Below, one piece after another: positions 1 to 13,084 of a DNA stretch of 64,000 nucleotides. The stretch spans positions 429,501-493,500 of the forward strand of contig CALSFV010000251.1 in NCBI GenBank assembly GCA_943737045.1, read 5' to 3'. The notes beneath the pieces are model-generated. The model was not told the DNA's origin, searched no databases, and saw only the letters and a list, made by a program, of their open reading frames with translations. Source of the stretch: Parapristionchus giblindavisi. Its lineage: Eukaryota; Nematoda; Chromadorea; Rhabditida; Diplogasteridae. Numbering within the stretch: position 1 is the stretch's first letter; each line of letters starts with the position of its first letter. Position numbers and translations under genes: made by a program.

Positions 1-69
1 CTACCCACCGAAGTGATCATTAGCTCCGACGCAAATTCTCTCGTCTTAGACAGGTAAACACCACTATCC

Positions 70-275
70 AGATGTATTCTGTTATCAGACATACAATATT
101 TTCTGCCATGCGTTGTCTTGTTTTGGTGAGGATGAAAACGAAAGCAAGAAGCAAGCTCAAAAGATGGAGGAATGATTTTGTGAAGTCAGCTGGCCCACAA
201 TTCTAGCAAGTGGCGAGGAACGATCGTCCGGAATGGAGAAATCGCATGGCCAGCTACGAAAGACCCATTAAAGCT
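70..275 (+). mobile_element. Relic of an RTE-type LINE, RT C-terminal end
   Basis: One frame reads KLKRWRNDFVKSAGPQF, stop, QVARNDRPEWRNRMASYERP. This is the tryptophan-rich tail (RW.DD..K.AG....VA.DR..WR) seen at the C-terminus of many RTE-like LINE reverse transcriptases. The in-frame TAG makes it a dead fragment. The end of the same sequence recurs near 23000-23040 and 23275-23310, so it is repetitive. No other part of the element is visible. Confidence 0.6.
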
Positions 276-608
276 GATAACATTGATTCAACGTCAAAAA
301 ATGTCGATGTCGATTTCAAAACGAAAAAAAAACTAATCAGCTAAGTAAGCGCATGTTCAACTCTCGAAAGAACAACGATTATTTGGAAGTTTTTAGGGGA
401 TACTTTGTTAGAGTCTGTGTCTTTTCAGGGTATAACTCCAAGGTAATCAAAGATTCCGACGAAATAGCTGCGTTTCCTCCTCTTGAGAAGGTTGTCACCT
501 GTTGTCGCTGGCTAGAATACTGCGCTTTACATGTGTTTCCGATCTGTCCCAGACAACTACAACTCGTAGACGGCCGTTTACCTTCCATGCCTTCCAAATC
601 GAAACAAA

Positions 609-832
<224 letters not shown>

Positions 833-1032
833 GGTTTAATATAATGAATTATATTATATTTAATATTTTATTGAATAGTAATAATATTAATATGATAATA
901 TTATTTGGCTGAAAAAAAAAGGAATTTGATTTCGCGCCTCCGTGAACAAAACATTCCTTTTGTATTTTCCTTTCTAGTCTTGACTTTTGAACACTATATA
1001 TATATATATTTTATATTCTGTACCTTTATATT

Positions 1033-1376
1033 AAAGGTGGAGTCCGGCGAATATTTTCGTGAACAAACTGTGAAGACAGAAATATAGCCAAAGTGATTCT
1101 GCATAACGTTCATAGATTATTTTATGCTAATTCAGCTTATTGATCGCTAGAACCATGAACGAATCATGCTTGATGTACAGGCAAAGGCGCGAAATTTTGA
1201 AAATAAGAAAGTTCGACAATAGGTTTCGAACCCGCGACGTTACGCTAACTAGACAGCGCATTTACCACTACACCAAGGGATAGATGCCTGGCCACGCTAA
1301 TTTCTTGCATATCACTAATATCTTGCACAAATGATGTTACGTATTTGCATAGACATTCGAGGGCCTCCATCTTTAA
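1033..1376. mobile_element. Family C element (TTAAAGGTGGAG ends) with tRNA-like core
   Basis: It starts TTAAAGGTGGAGTCC and ends CCTCCATCTTTAA, so the termini are inverted and include TTAA. Inside is an inverted tRNA-like module (see 1205-1290). Similar elements lie at 37190-37480, 43050-43401 and 49868-50184. Confidence 0.7.
1205..1290 (-). repeat. tRNA-like (SINE-type) module
   Basis: On the minus strand, TTGGTGTAGTGGTAAATGCG resembles an A box/D arm, and GGGTTCGAAACC follows about 30 bases later like a B box. I could not fold a convincing full cloverleaf. A related module sits inside the family C copy at 43050-43401, so it is a tRNA-derived repeat rather than a functional tRNA gene. Confidence 0.5.
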
Positions 1377-1750
1377 CGAATAATACAATACGCACAATTT
1401 GGAAGATCACAAACACATCAGATACAAATTACACGCTACTTGCTTTTATATTAGTGCCAATGCATTTGAGGTGCCAATGTATTTAAGTCTTATATTCGTA
1501 AGTCATAAGTATTGTATGCTACGATCTAGTAATCGTAGCCTTCTTTCTGCCCTCCTGACTTTATCATATTGTTTAAACATTTAATTATGAATCTTAAAAT
1601 ACCCCCCGAGGTCAGATAAATTTATTATTATTATTATTATCCAAGTAATTATATGTGGGGAGTAGGCGATGTAGACGAAAATAGCTGCGCCTGTTGTGAT
1701 GGAAGTTATGCACTTAACAATCTCATTTAAAGGATTTAATCATAATCTCA

Positions 1751-1846
1751 TTTAATCCCCAAGCAAATTTTATTCTCCGCATTGGCAATACTCTCTCGCA
1801 GATAAAGAAAGCGAGAGAGTGTGGCCAGAAATTTGAATTAACAATT
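1751..1846. mobile_element. Family A MITE, truncated copy
   Basis: Family A consensus as seen across the window: TTAAAGGCACACCCCGAGCT at one end, an inner hairpin of CTCTCCGCTCTGGCAACACT with its inverse, and AGCTCGGGGTGTGTCTTTAA at the other end, 100-120 bp in all. This copy has lost most of its right end. Confidence 0.7.
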
Positions 1847-3548
1847 TAACAATCTATCAATGTATGAGATCTTTAGGGTGTTTTTCTCTCGATGATAGAT
1901 TACAGAGATGTGATAAAGTCACATTTACTGTCAAAAACGTGTGATGGTTCCCGAAAAATTGATTTATTTCAATGAAAAAAACGATAGAATATGATCCAAA
2001 AGTGCGTTTTGTACTCATAAAAAATGGTGGTTATCTCTTTCGAATGGGATTAACCATGAACCAGTATGAATGAATCTGCATCAATATGAATATGATCTGT
2101 GTGAAGAGACCGTTGAACTGAACCAGAACTCCATATCACGAAAAAAAGTTAATGGGAAACCTGCGACATGGGATATGAATGCTTAATAAGATATGTAATA
2201 AAACTACTATAAGCGGCGAATCAATTTTTGCTCTCCATCCATGGCGCTAAACTAGCGGAATCGGATTAGGAAATCCTGCAAAATGGAGGCGGAATCGGAT
2301 TTTCGGAGATCAAAGTACAACTACATTATACAATTTTAATTTCGAATTTCCAAAGGCATAAACATGCGACGATAGACAAGCGGATGCGTGGAAAATTAAG
2401 CGTGCCGAATCAACAGAAGGAGAAAAACGGTTAGGACAACGCACGTAGCGAAGAGATGACACACACACACACATACTGTACCCGAAACCCATACCAATAT
2501 CGCTACTTTAGCGACGGACATCCATCTTTATCCCATTGTCCTCATCATATTTTCCTGATACGCATAATATGAATAGAATAAGAATAACAACAAGAATATT
2601 CAGTGCTGTCTGGCTGAGTGATGCCCAAATCGGGCATTAGTTCTGTGAACAGCAGTCGCATAACTGCTATTTAGCTGTTTTTCCCATAACTTCAGTACTG
2701 AATCTATCACGAATTTCTATTTTTGGAAAACCATCATTCTAAGTGATATCAATATGCTCATTTGCGGCAAAACATGTTCTTTTTTTTTAAATTGAGCTGA
2801 GCGAAGAGGTAAATATTTTTGGTTGCTGTATGTTCATCCCTCGTTCGCTAATTATATTCGCAATTATAGTATAGTACTTTTAAGTCTCGCAATTCCAAAG
2901 CTACATGCCCACATTGTAAACACTGTTTCACTTGATTTAGCGATAACAGTAAGATGAAATTTGGATTTTGTTTTTCAAAATAATGCGTGACTGTGGTTCG
3001 GATCAGCCTATCAGAATCGTGCCTTTCCGAAAATCAGACGGGATTAGGAGGGGTGGGAAACAACATGATCGAGAGGTTTGACGTTCACGAATCATAAGAT
3101 TTTGAGCCGTAAAGCGTGGCCTGGGCTAGACAAATTCCAAGGAAATTCCTAGTAATATCAGGAATATAAGTCAGCAAAGTGAGGGTGGATACACTGGAAA
3201 TAAGAACGAGCCTTGAACGCTAGGGAATCATGAGACGGATTTATGCTTGCTTTGGATTTCTTTTGCGTGACCATGATCTGGAACCATCCAAAAACCGGGC
3301 TTCCAAATCGGACCTTTTCAGGGTAAGGAGGGGAGGGTGGGCATTAGGCATGCTCGGGTTTTAGCGCGATCATTCATCATATTTTGAGAAGATGAAATTT
3401 TCCAGGGTTTGACGCGTGATTTGGATCAGACACGTGATCTTTTTATTCGAGTCATGCTTCGCTGTAAGGAAGTCAAACAGATGGAGATTACGATATCCAC
3501 ATATTTATCTTGGGTCAGGCGATGAGAGCTCTGAAATGCACTGTGTCC

Positions 3549-3738
3549 CACTCTGGTAATTCAAAACTTAAAGTCTACTTGCACTTTCACTTTAAGTAGA
3601 CTTGTAAGTCTACTTAAAGTGAAACGTAAGTCTACTTAGAGTGAAAATGTGACGTCACTCACTTGAAGTTTACTTAAAGTAAACTTTAAGTGAGTGACGT
3701 ATTTTAAGTAGACTTTAAGTTTTAAAATACCAGAGTGT
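3549..3738. mobile_element. Family F palindromic element
   Basis: It begins CACTCTGGTAATTCAAAAC and ends GTTTTAAAATACCAGAGTG. The interior is made of inverted and direct copies of ACTTAAAGTCTACTTAAA. Two closer relatives lie at 31205-31415 and 47363-47575. Confidence 0.85.
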
Positions 3739-4449
3739 TAGGCGTTCGTTCTGGTTCTCAGAACCAAGAACAAATTTTTCAGAGGCAGCTGAAGCAAATG
3801 TCAAAGTAATTACGAAAAGTACGAACAAAAGTCAGAATTGGTGAACGGAAGCACTATTTGAATACTCCCCGAAAAACAAGGCACTTTCGAAATTACGCAA
3901 TCTAAAATGGGGACTCTCAATATAAGGGAAAACAGAATACATCTGGGGCCAAGACTGAAGAATAACGACGGAAATGAAAAATGCCGCAGATTTTATCACA
4001 GAGATCAAAGTCCACGAATTCAGACAAAGCTAGAGTGTCCGCAGTTTATTTTTAAGAAAATATTTTTTGCCGATTTCGGTTTTCCCTAATTTTTAGCGAC
4101 TTGGGGAAGGTGACAGGGGTTATTTATCGATAGCTATAAGATCCCCAGTGTTCCAGTAGGAGTTAGATGGACGAGGCCCCAGCACGGGATGGGGACCGTT
4201 CAGATCCATGTGACTGGTTGGTTGACTGATATGAGCCAGACAGCTTACTATACACAAGTATTTGTGTATGCCATCTGTTACGTATAATATGATGGAATAA
4301 AGAATACTATACGAAAGGATATTATTATTAACTACATTTTGTTTATGAGCGATGCATGACATGGTGACGCTCCAAGAAATATAAGGAAATGAAAAACGCG
4401 GTAAATTTCAGTCCGGAAATGTGGGACACTAATCACAGAGATCAAAGAA

Positions 4450-4540
4450 CACGCAGCTCTGGTCGCACTCTCTCGCTTTCTTTGTCTACGAGAGAGTATT
4501 GCCAATGCGGAGAGTAAAATTAGCTTGGGAGTGCTTTTAA
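4450..4540. mobile_element. Family A MITE
   Basis: A diverged left end is followed by the usual CTCTCGC...GAGAGAG hairpin. Its terminal TTAA is shared with the family B copy starting at 4537. Confidence 0.7.
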
Positions 4541-4657
4541 AGGGAGCGTTACCTCTCTCAATGGTCTCTTCATTGCGCACGCTATTTCTCCGTTCTCTAA
4601 CAACGAGAGAGCATTGCGCGTCGAAGAGACCATTGAGAGAGGTTACGCTCCCTTTAA
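4537..4657. mobile_element. Family B MITE
   Basis: Family B has inverted ends TTAAAGGGAGCGTAACCTC and GAGGTTACGCTCCCTTTAA around a hairpin of about 80 bp (GGTCTCTTC ... GAAGAGACC). This copy is complete, 121 bp. Confidence 0.85.
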
Positions 4658-4990
4658 CTGACATGATGACTAGCATGAGTCAGACAGCTACATTTTGTCT
4701 CCATGCGATGCGTGACATCGTGACTCTGCGAGGAAGTAATAGGAAATGAAAACCACGTAAATGAAATTGCACTCGGCTGGTACTAACTAATATGCATATA
4801 TAACTTTGGCCGCACTTTGTAGTCGTAATTTCGAATTCAATTACGATGCGGGTTTGTAGCGCTTTGAAATTGCGCTTCCGAGAAGTATTATAATGTAGTT
4901 GCGAATATAATTAGCGAACGAGGGAAGCGTGAGATTGACCATTTATTTTAGATGGCACGAATTTGAAAAAAGAATGATTGATTACTAGAC

Positions 4991-5092
4991 GTTCATCCCG
5001 AGCGAATTCGAACTCTGACAACGCTCTCTCTTGCTTAATTTGTCTACGGGAGAGCGTTGCCAGAGCGGAGAGTCAAATTAGCATGGGGTATG
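4991..5092. mobile_element. Family A MITE
   Basis: CATCCCGAGCGAATTCG opens the copy and AAATTAGCATGGGGTATG closes it. The ends are somewhat diverged. Confidence 0.7.
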
Positions 5093-5827
5093 AATTAGTA
5101 AACACATGTACTCAGAGATATTTAGTACATTTTTGTTACATATAATTGAAGTACTACATATGCTAAGATCACTCTTCCGGTCATTATGTTCCTGACAGTG
5201 AACCAAAGTCATAATATATTTTGAGGTTCTACGCACTCAAATCAGATACTCTCGTTAGTCTGTGAGAGACAGTGGGCAGTTTCAGAGAAATTATGATTCC
5301 GAAACAACTTGAGGTATTATCTAAATGGGATAGCGGGATACTAAATGGGATAATGCAAAGTTGACACTCCTCTTAGGGAACATGTGAAAGAGACTGAGAG
5401 TAGAGTTTCAAATTAGGATTTTATTTCTTTTATACGCATTTAAATATCAACGCTCTATAAACACCGATTAGGTGTGTGTGAGCAATGTTCACAAATTAGC
5501 ACGCACAAATTTCAACTCCACACGAATTATTTATCGGATTAGGCACAAATTTTTGCTAATCGCTTAGACGAAATCCATAAACGGTTAGATATCAATGAGT
5601 CATATAAAAATTGATGGAATTTGCATAATTTGCAAAATTGAGTCGATTAGGTGAGGTTCACGGCAGACTGGTCTTTGGTGTTTGCCACTGCTAATAGTAA
5701 GCGAAAACAACTCTGCCGTGCATTCATACCAAAATTATAGAGCATGAAGATTCGTGGCAGTTTTTGCAAATGAGGAGTAAAGAAGAGTTACTGACTTTAA
5801 AACGAGAATAATTTTGATGAACTGCGG

Positions 5828-5898
5828 AATTATTCTCGTTTTTTTCTCTACAAGAGAGCGTTGGCAGAGCAGAGAACAAAATTAGCTCGGGCTGTGAG
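5828..5898. mobile_element. Family A MITE, partial
   Basis: Only the hairpin and right end (AAAATTAGCTCGGGCTGTG) are clear. Confidence 0.55.
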
Positions 5899-6079
5899 AA
5901 AAAGATGAATGCTATGAATCCATCAAAGAATGCCATAGGTTAATTTGCAACACTGGTCATTCGCTGTCGTAAAAAGCGAGGGAGTGTAGCACACTGTGCT
6001 ATAATTGGTTTTGTCTCTTCTCAGAGAGAGAAAGAGACGCGGGCATACACAAATTTGAATATGTTGATTTCGAATTGTT

Positions 6080-6205
6080 TTGTCAAACCAATGGCAATGT
6101 GGAATGCTTTTTTGAAGCCATTATCAACGTGAAAAGCTTTTGTCAAACCATTTTTCCATGTTGAAAGCTTTTGTCAAACCATTGTCAATCTGGAAGGCTT
6201 TTATC
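6080..6205. repeat. Minisatellite, unit about 33 bp
   Basis: There are about four imperfect units resembling AAGCTTTTGTCAAACCATTG plus a spacer of the type TCAATGTGG. The same unit recurs at 62607-62718, inside an intron of the NRPS gene. Confidence 0.8.
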
Positions 6206-7424
6206 GGACCAAATCAGTCAAATCAAAATATTAGAAGCGTTGGTGGGAAGGTGCTGCATGTCTCGTGGGCGCAATTATCTTTAGCATTGCAATATCTAAC
6301 GCGACGTAGCAAGCGAGAGGAGAGTTGCAAATTAGCCTGGTGTATTCCGCTCGCCTACGACAACAATTATGTATGCAAACGATATACCGTTCGTGTCTAG
6401 TGTTATGATATAACCTGCCCTTTAAGGTATCACAACTGTAGCGATAGCAATAACTAGCAATGGCTGCTTCATCTTGAATAATATTTTTAGGAATAGCCTT
6501 TCGGTGCGAGCTATTTTCTTCTCTGAAATTCAAAAAGACCAACGACAGAATTAAATTTTCTTAGGGTATTGTGTGGTATTTTTGGTTAATGAAGCAACTT
6601 GTTTCATATACCCGACACATTACGCAACTCTAGTGAGTAGGGCAATTCTAGAGAATTAAGCTCTTATTCCCCTTAAAAAGGGAGCATTGCTCGAGGCAAA
6701 GGTTTTGGGAACAGAACTGAGAACAGAAGTATTAGGCTTCTCTAAGAGCACGGGCAAAGCTAAATGAGAGAGGCCACTCATTCACTCCTATTTTCCCCTC
6801 TTTTCCCCATTACAGCTACGTTTATGTGATTCGAGATTACACTTGGACTACCCACCCTTAAAGGGACACTCCCAAGCTGTTTTGTACACTCTCACCCTCG
6901 TCGCACTCGATCACTTACTTTAAAAAAATAGTACTAATAGTACTGCTTACTATCCACATTCAAATGGATTATGCCTTCCCGAAAATACGCGTTATTTTTG
7001 TTTTTTATCGTATATATATTTTTGCAACTTGCAGGAGAGAAAAAAGCCATGTTGTCAAGTGAACAAATTTATTTAAATTTCGTAGCAAAATTAGAAAGAC
7101 AACACAAATATTAAATGATCGTGGAATGTACAGAAAGACCTTGAGCAAACGAATCGGCGCCTAGTTATCGATTAAATTATCGATTATCGATTGCATCGAT
7201 GATCATCGATCGGCTGATCTACATCGGTGAGAAGGCGTAGCAAGTAATATCGTCGTTGGAGGCCTGTACGAGTCGTTTATTATTATTTTTGTTATATTAC
7301 CAGGATTTATGGTTATTCTATTATTCTGCATTTGTGGTGCTATATTTTTACAGATGAAGTGTTTCGCAAAAGTATGACTAGATATTGCCGATATCAATTA
7401 CACAAATTCAAAACAAGGCTGATT

Positions 7425-10400
7425 TTAGGGCTTCTCTGTTTGCACATATGTCTCGGTAACTGCATGAATAGGAGACTGCAGAGAAAGGGTTATGTCTTGT
7501 AATTAAGGGCATGTAATTGAAATTTAAAAAAGTGTACCTGGCAGTATTTCTCGGTGTACGCCACATAGGTGAAGTCGCCCTTGGCGCAGATAACGTTGAA
7601 CTTTCCGTCGAGCTGCAATTCACTTGCATAAGACTATCCAATCAATCAATCAATCAATCAAAATGGAATATTTTCCGTGAATAAATCATGAATTGATTAG
7701 TAAGACCTAAACGTCGTCCAGGTAGTGAACCTCTATGTCGATTCTGGCCACAATCTCGTGTAAACTTTCACAAGGACACAGCACATGACAAAGTTTCGAT
7801 TTTGGAAATTGTTTGGATGCTCTAAGGTATGAAAAAGTGTACCTTCTCCTCAGCAGCCTTCTGGATGGCTCTCTTCGCGATAGAGGGATCACTGGTGAGA
7901 TTCTAAAAACAATTATTTCCTCAAGCTTTTCAAGGTTCTGTGAATTTAGTGAACTTTGCAGTTAGGTTTCAAGATGTCCATAAGTCACTAGATTTCTTGT
8001 ATGTACAATAACATGTATCTTCGGATATCATAACTAACAATGAAGTATAGTATACATGTATTGAATATCAATGGATCACGTCATAGATGAACCACTCTAA
8101 TTTGAACTTGTACTTCGAACTTTCAAAATATAAACATGTATCTATACTACGTTTCAACAGATTTATCCTATAAATGTCTTCTATTAAGTCTTCTAAATTT
8201 AGTTATATAATTATTAATCATAATCTAGTGGGAGGAAGCCGCAGGAACTACGGAGAGTTAATCTTGTCGCATTTGTGTTCGGAAGGGATGCGTTCGGGTG
8301 TACGCAAAAGCTAATTTTAAACTCTCCACTCAGGCCAAACTCTCTCGTAGACAGCAAAACGAGAGGGTGTTGCGAGAGCGAAGAGTTTCAAGTTAGCTTG
8401 GATTTTCACTTAAAGGGATTTGCATAACGCTTACATCGTTCATGATCTCCTTCAGCTTCTGGTTGTTGCAAGTGGGATCCTCCTCAACCTCGCTGGTCTG
8501 AAAAATTTGAAACTTCAATTTGGCGCCAAATTCAAAATTCAAAAATCCAACCTTGAACGTCTTGGATCCTCTCATTTTGGCCATCGATCGGAATCGACAC
8601 GGGTTACCGCAGCGACAGCAGCAGTCATTGAAGGGAGTCGCGTACTGGAATATTCAGTTTTAGTTTTTTTACAATTTTTTTCAGTATAAAAAGCTTTCAA
8701 GCATTGCTCTACTCAAGAGGTGCGAAAAGAAAGGCAGAGACGAGCAAACTCTCCTCGCTTTACACACTCTCTCGCCTCTTTTTATTTTGTTTTCGTGCAT
8801 TTTGAACATCAAATAGATCACCTAGATGAACTATTCTAATTGGAACTTGTACTTTGAACTTCCTAAATATCATTAAAGGGAGAGTGACCATTGTCAAATA
8901 CAGTATGTTAATTCCCCCCTGGAAAATTGCACCTCATGAGGCGCAGACTCTCACCACGAAGCACATCTCTCCTGTATTCAAATTTGAATCAATTAGTGTA
9001 GGGAAATCTCTCAAGATATGCAAAATCAGGAGGAATGAGAGAACATATGAACGCATATTCAATAACTTTTGCATTCCCATGTATTCAAATCTTATTAAAT
9101 GTGTTTGATTATTACCACCATTGTAGCGTCGTGGTGAGAGTCCCCACGAGTTAAACGCGTATATTGACAACGGTTACTCTCCCTTCAAAGGGAGCGTAAC
9201 CTCACTCAAAGGCCTCTTCATTGCGCACACTATTTCTCTGTTCTCTAACAACGAGAGAGCGTAGACCGTTGAAGAGACCGTTGGGAGAGGTTACTCTCCC
9301 TTTAATCCTTCTCGAAATCGTGAAGTAAAAGAGTGAAAACAAAGGTTGGCGCAATCGAGTTTGTCTACTCTCTTTCACCGAACAAGAGTGATTGCCCATC
9401 ACTTCTCGAACTTTATCAATGACGTTTATTTGTCTAGCAATGGCACGGGCAGAGACACTTGTTAACAGTTTCAGTTTGGGAAGTTCTTTTAATTGCACAG
9501 CCCGAGCTAATTTCTCTCTGCTCTGGCAACACTCTCTTAGCAAACAAAGAACGCGAGAGAGTGTTGCAAGAGCGCAGAGTTTCAAATGTGCTCGGGGTGT
9601 GTTTTCAATGATTGATATTTCAGTCAGTAATCAATGTTCATTCATATGTAGAAACCACAGAAATATCATCTGTTTTGAATGCACTTGGTCGGATGAGAAC
9701 CGGCTGTATAAGATCTATTTGCATATGAGAGACACGGTATTCTGGTCCAAGCCATTTTTCTTCCAAAGCAAGACAAAGGAGAGACCATTGTATTCGAGAG
9801 AGTTTGTATGTTGAGCGGTCGTTCTTGCTTTGAAAGTCATGAGAACGCTGTGGAGACAAGCGCTAATGAATAGACAAATTGTACTAATCGTTCCCATTCA
9901 TCGGTTCTCATCGGACCTAGTACCGTTTAGAAGGGACCCCCTCAGACTATGGCTATATCCATTACGAAGGAGCCTAGGAGCCATTCAGCCCACTTTTCAA
10001 GCAATGACGACTATACACTATAGACGTTTCCTAGGGCACACAATCGTATAGTATAAGACGATGATTTGAAGGCATATCCCAGCTATTTTAGCTCTCCATT
10101 CTAGCAACACTCTCTCTCGCAGACAAAGAAGGCGAGAGAGCATTGCCAGAGCGGAGAGTAGCAAATTTGCTCGGGGTGTTCGTATAAACTCGAAATGCAT
10201 GGAACAATCTTAGTCATGAACTTTTTTCATTCGCTGATTTTTTCTTAAATATGAGCATGTGCCTTAATACTCACCGAGGGAAGGCTGGGCAGGCTGATTG
10301 GAGGAGGAGGAGGAAGGAGGGGTGGTGGCTGGACGTATGAGGTGCAGGGTGATGGTAGTTGGATGGGAGGAGGACAGAACTGAGGAGGTGGGGGAGGAGG

Positions 10401-11078
10401 AGGTGGAGGGCAGGGAAGAGGAGGAGGACAGATCTGAACTGAGATGATTAATATAAATTCAGAAATTTGACATGCCACAAAATGAAAATTCAGTTTGAGT
10501 TCCGTTAAAACGTTTTATATTTTTTCGTATTATATTTATTTGATTTAGAGTTTTTTTCCGTAATTATTCAGCGAGTGATGTATTGTGATAAAAAGGTAAA
10601 TCGAACCCAGGATGTATTGTACAATATTAAAATATAACGAAAGATATTAAAATATAACGATATCGACGAACCTGAGGTGGACAAATCTGCGGAAGAGGGC
10701 ATGGAGGCGGTAGAGGAGGGCAGAGTGGAGGAAGGGGAGCCGGACAGGGCAGAGGCGGAGGAGCTGCATATCCTAGTTATTAGAACGGGAGATAATGTGG
10801 CCATGCTCATGGGAACGATTGGAATTGGGAGAAGGCCATGAGAATAGTAAGAAGTGATTTTGAGCGGGGAATTCATGGAAACGCTTTCACTTTCAAACTT
10901 TCAAAAGTATTTGTTGGATTTTTGCAAACGATAAAACTATCAGAAATAGTCAAGAGATAGATACAATGATGGATTTTTCGAAGAAAAAAATAAATTTAGT
11001 ACCTCCACAACCGCAGCCGCCAAAGAATCCTCCTGCGGAGGCGAGAGGAATCAGGGAAAAGAGAACGAAATAGTTCAT
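7425..11078 (-). CDS. Ground-like (grl) secreted cysteine/proline-rich protein
   Basis: A nematode ground-like protein, thought to be an extracellular cuticle- or signalling-associated factor related to the hedgehog-like families. Eight exons (minus strand): 11003-11078, 10672-10763, 10275-10433, 8552-8644, 8435-8497, 7843-7902, 7538-7612, 7425-7475. They join in phase to 222 codons and a TAA. Residues 1-15 (MNYFVLFSLIPLASA) are a signal peptide, followed by GGFFGGCGCG and a Pro/Cys-rich region from exons 2-3. Exon 4 reads NDCCCRCGNPCRFR. The ground-like domain follows, with TCNNQKLKEIMND, then NLTSDPSIAKRAIQKAAEEK, then LDGKFNVICAKGDFTYVAYT and KYCQ. The last exon (SPIHAVTETYVQTEKP) is chosen by phase and is the least certain. 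Introns 3 and 5 hold family A and B elements. Confidence 0.92.
8300..8415. mobile_element. Family A MITE in grl intron 5
   Basis: Complete hairpin; the right end is AAGTTAGCTTGGATTTTCAC, about 20 bp from the exon 5 donor. Confidence 0.75.
9187..9304. mobile_element. Family B MITE in grl intron 3
   Basis: AAAGGGAGCGTAACCTCACT at the left and GGTTACTCTCCCTTTAA at the right, with the usual hairpin. Confidence 0.85.
9499..9601. mobile_element. Family A MITE in grl intron 3
   Basis: CCCGAGCTAATTTCTCTCTG at the left and AATGTGCTCGGGGTGTG at the right. Confidence 0.8.
9734..9851 (-). mobile_element. Family D element
   Basis: About 118 bp, inverted relative to the other copies, with ends ACAGCGTTCTCATG and CAGAATACTGT. 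Nearly identical copies lie at 14914-15032, 19766-19883 and 31722-31839. It carries a conserved open frame (QAIFLPKQDKGETIVFERV) that is a by-product of copy identity. Confidence 0.85.
10076..10182. mobile_element. Family A MITE in grl intron 3
   Basis: CCCAGCTATTTTAGCTCTCC to AAATTTGCTCGGGGTGTTC, with an intact inner hairpin. Confidence 0.8.
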
Positions 11079-13084
11079 CTGAAAAATATCATTTTTTAAA
11101 ATTTATAAATATATGTAGTTGAGGCGGAACAACTTAAATAAGAAGAAGTAAATATGGCATTTGAGTTGGATTCAGACAGGAGAAGAATAGGTTTGTAAAG
11201 ACAATCCCAGTAACAGATCACTTTACGAAGAATTGTCAGTTTTGGACAAATCATGCACATGGTAGTAGATCAAGAACGCTGGTACACACAACATCGGAAT
11301 ACTATGGTGTAAGATTCGGAAGATATCGACCAATGCATCTACCAAGACCAGATAAACCTCTACGGAATGCAACACATGTAGAAAAGCTTGATAGGGAATT
11401 GAAAATAGCATGGATGGCATATTGTTCGAGGAAGTACTAGATCATTTTGACTGCAAATCAAAGTTGGAACAAGATTTATCAGATTGAGCTCTAGAACCTA
11501 AAGGTGTCATAGAGCTCGATTGAACTCAAGCTCTACTCTAAGCCGAGAAACTTTTGTAACTGTCCCTCTCGTCATCGCGCCCTCCCTTATATAGACGGTA
11601 GAGCCGAAACTCGTTTGCCATTGCGAACGACGACCGAGAGAGCACTAGCGAGCGAGAGACGCAGACGGTCAGAGACCCAATGCAGTACCAGAGACGCAGA
11701 GAAACTTTTAGAGAGAGACAGAGAATAGCTGACCTCGAGATCAGTTCACTCCAGATTAACCTCGGCTTTTGATCATCGCTTGACAGATTTTTACTGGCAC
11801 CCCGTCGTTTTCACACCTTATTCTTGGTTTACTCGTACAATACTGGTTGGATAGTGTTCACCTTTTGCTGTAGTTCTTTGGCGAGAACGTGAGTATTGAT
11901 GATTCATTCGCCCTTGAGGGTAGGGGGCAAAGGTATGAGAAGCATTGTCTACTCCATCTCATTACGAGTCCAGTTCGAGTTTTTGTTACGCATAAGGGTA
12001 TGAGTAAATGCTGAGAAGTGCTGAGTCATAATAGGATTGAAGGCAAAAACTGTTATATTGGCTGAGATGTATGACTTCATTTCTAGGGAGATGTGAATAT
12101 GTAGGCTGCTTCCATAACCGATGCTTGTAATCTGGTTTTCCCCTTCGGTAACCCTCTCGCGGCATTTTGCGTTTAAGAGTACTCCGGAGACTATCAGTTA
12201 ATTGATAATGTTGCAGATCATCGCAAGCGTGTGTTGTCGTCGAGAAGTACCCGTTGTAAAATTCATCAAGATACAGAGTTTCTAATGAGATGGTGTTTCT
12301 CGCTTTTCGGACACGAAATTTACTAGTATTAATCTACTCCCGCTATCTGTTCGCTATCTGTTCACACTCTCCCGCTTTCTCTGTCTGCGAGAGAGTGAGA
12401 TCCGAGCGGAGAGTCAAATTAGCTCTTGGTGTGCTTTTGCCTCTACTTTTCTCGCTAAAATTCACTTCAAAATTGCCTTATAATGTATCTCCAAACTGCC
12501 AAAGGTCGTGAACATCTTGAGTGTTGACACTATTTGACACTCCATGACCTGTCTATCTGCATCTCCTCTCACGGTTCATGGACCATTCAAGTGGGCTGCC
12601 AAAGGTATCACCCATTGTGTGTGAGAGCTATTCTATTGTTGAGATGCTCATGTGAGGTCTATTTGCATTAGGCATATTTTGCCTCGGGGACGATTTCGAT
12701 GAGGGGGGGGGGGGAAATACCTAGAGTCTGAGTCAGGAAAGCACTATATATTTAAACAGTTTGGAATCAATTACTCAATTCTTGGTGATTATTTATTCCA
12801 TTCAATGTTTTATTTTTTGTTGATATTTTTTATCGAAATAAATTTGGCCATTAAAAATTACGTCCTTTATTTCACTACAATTTTGCAATTGTATATTCGA
12901 GAAAAATATCGCATTTTAAAATTGCATGAAAATTTTAGTGCCAAAAGGCAGAACCGCAGCTTGATCAACGTTTGTCTGTTCTTGAAATGTTTTGCTTGAT
13001 CAATTCAATGGATTATGTAGTTTATCATAAAAATATATCATAAACAATAAGAATATTATCAGAATATCGATAGTCGTTGTCATA
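11079..13084. other. Intergenic region between FMO-B 3' end and grl 5' end
   Basis: I recognise no gene. The part just above 11078 should contain the grl promoter. A purine-rich GAGAGA stretch lies at 11630-11730, a family A copy at 12360-12440, and a run of about ten G at 12703-12712. Confidence 0.5.
12360..12440. mobile_element. Family A MITE, partial
   Basis: The left end is lost. The hairpin and AAATTAGCTCTTGGTGTGC right end remain. Confidence 0.6.
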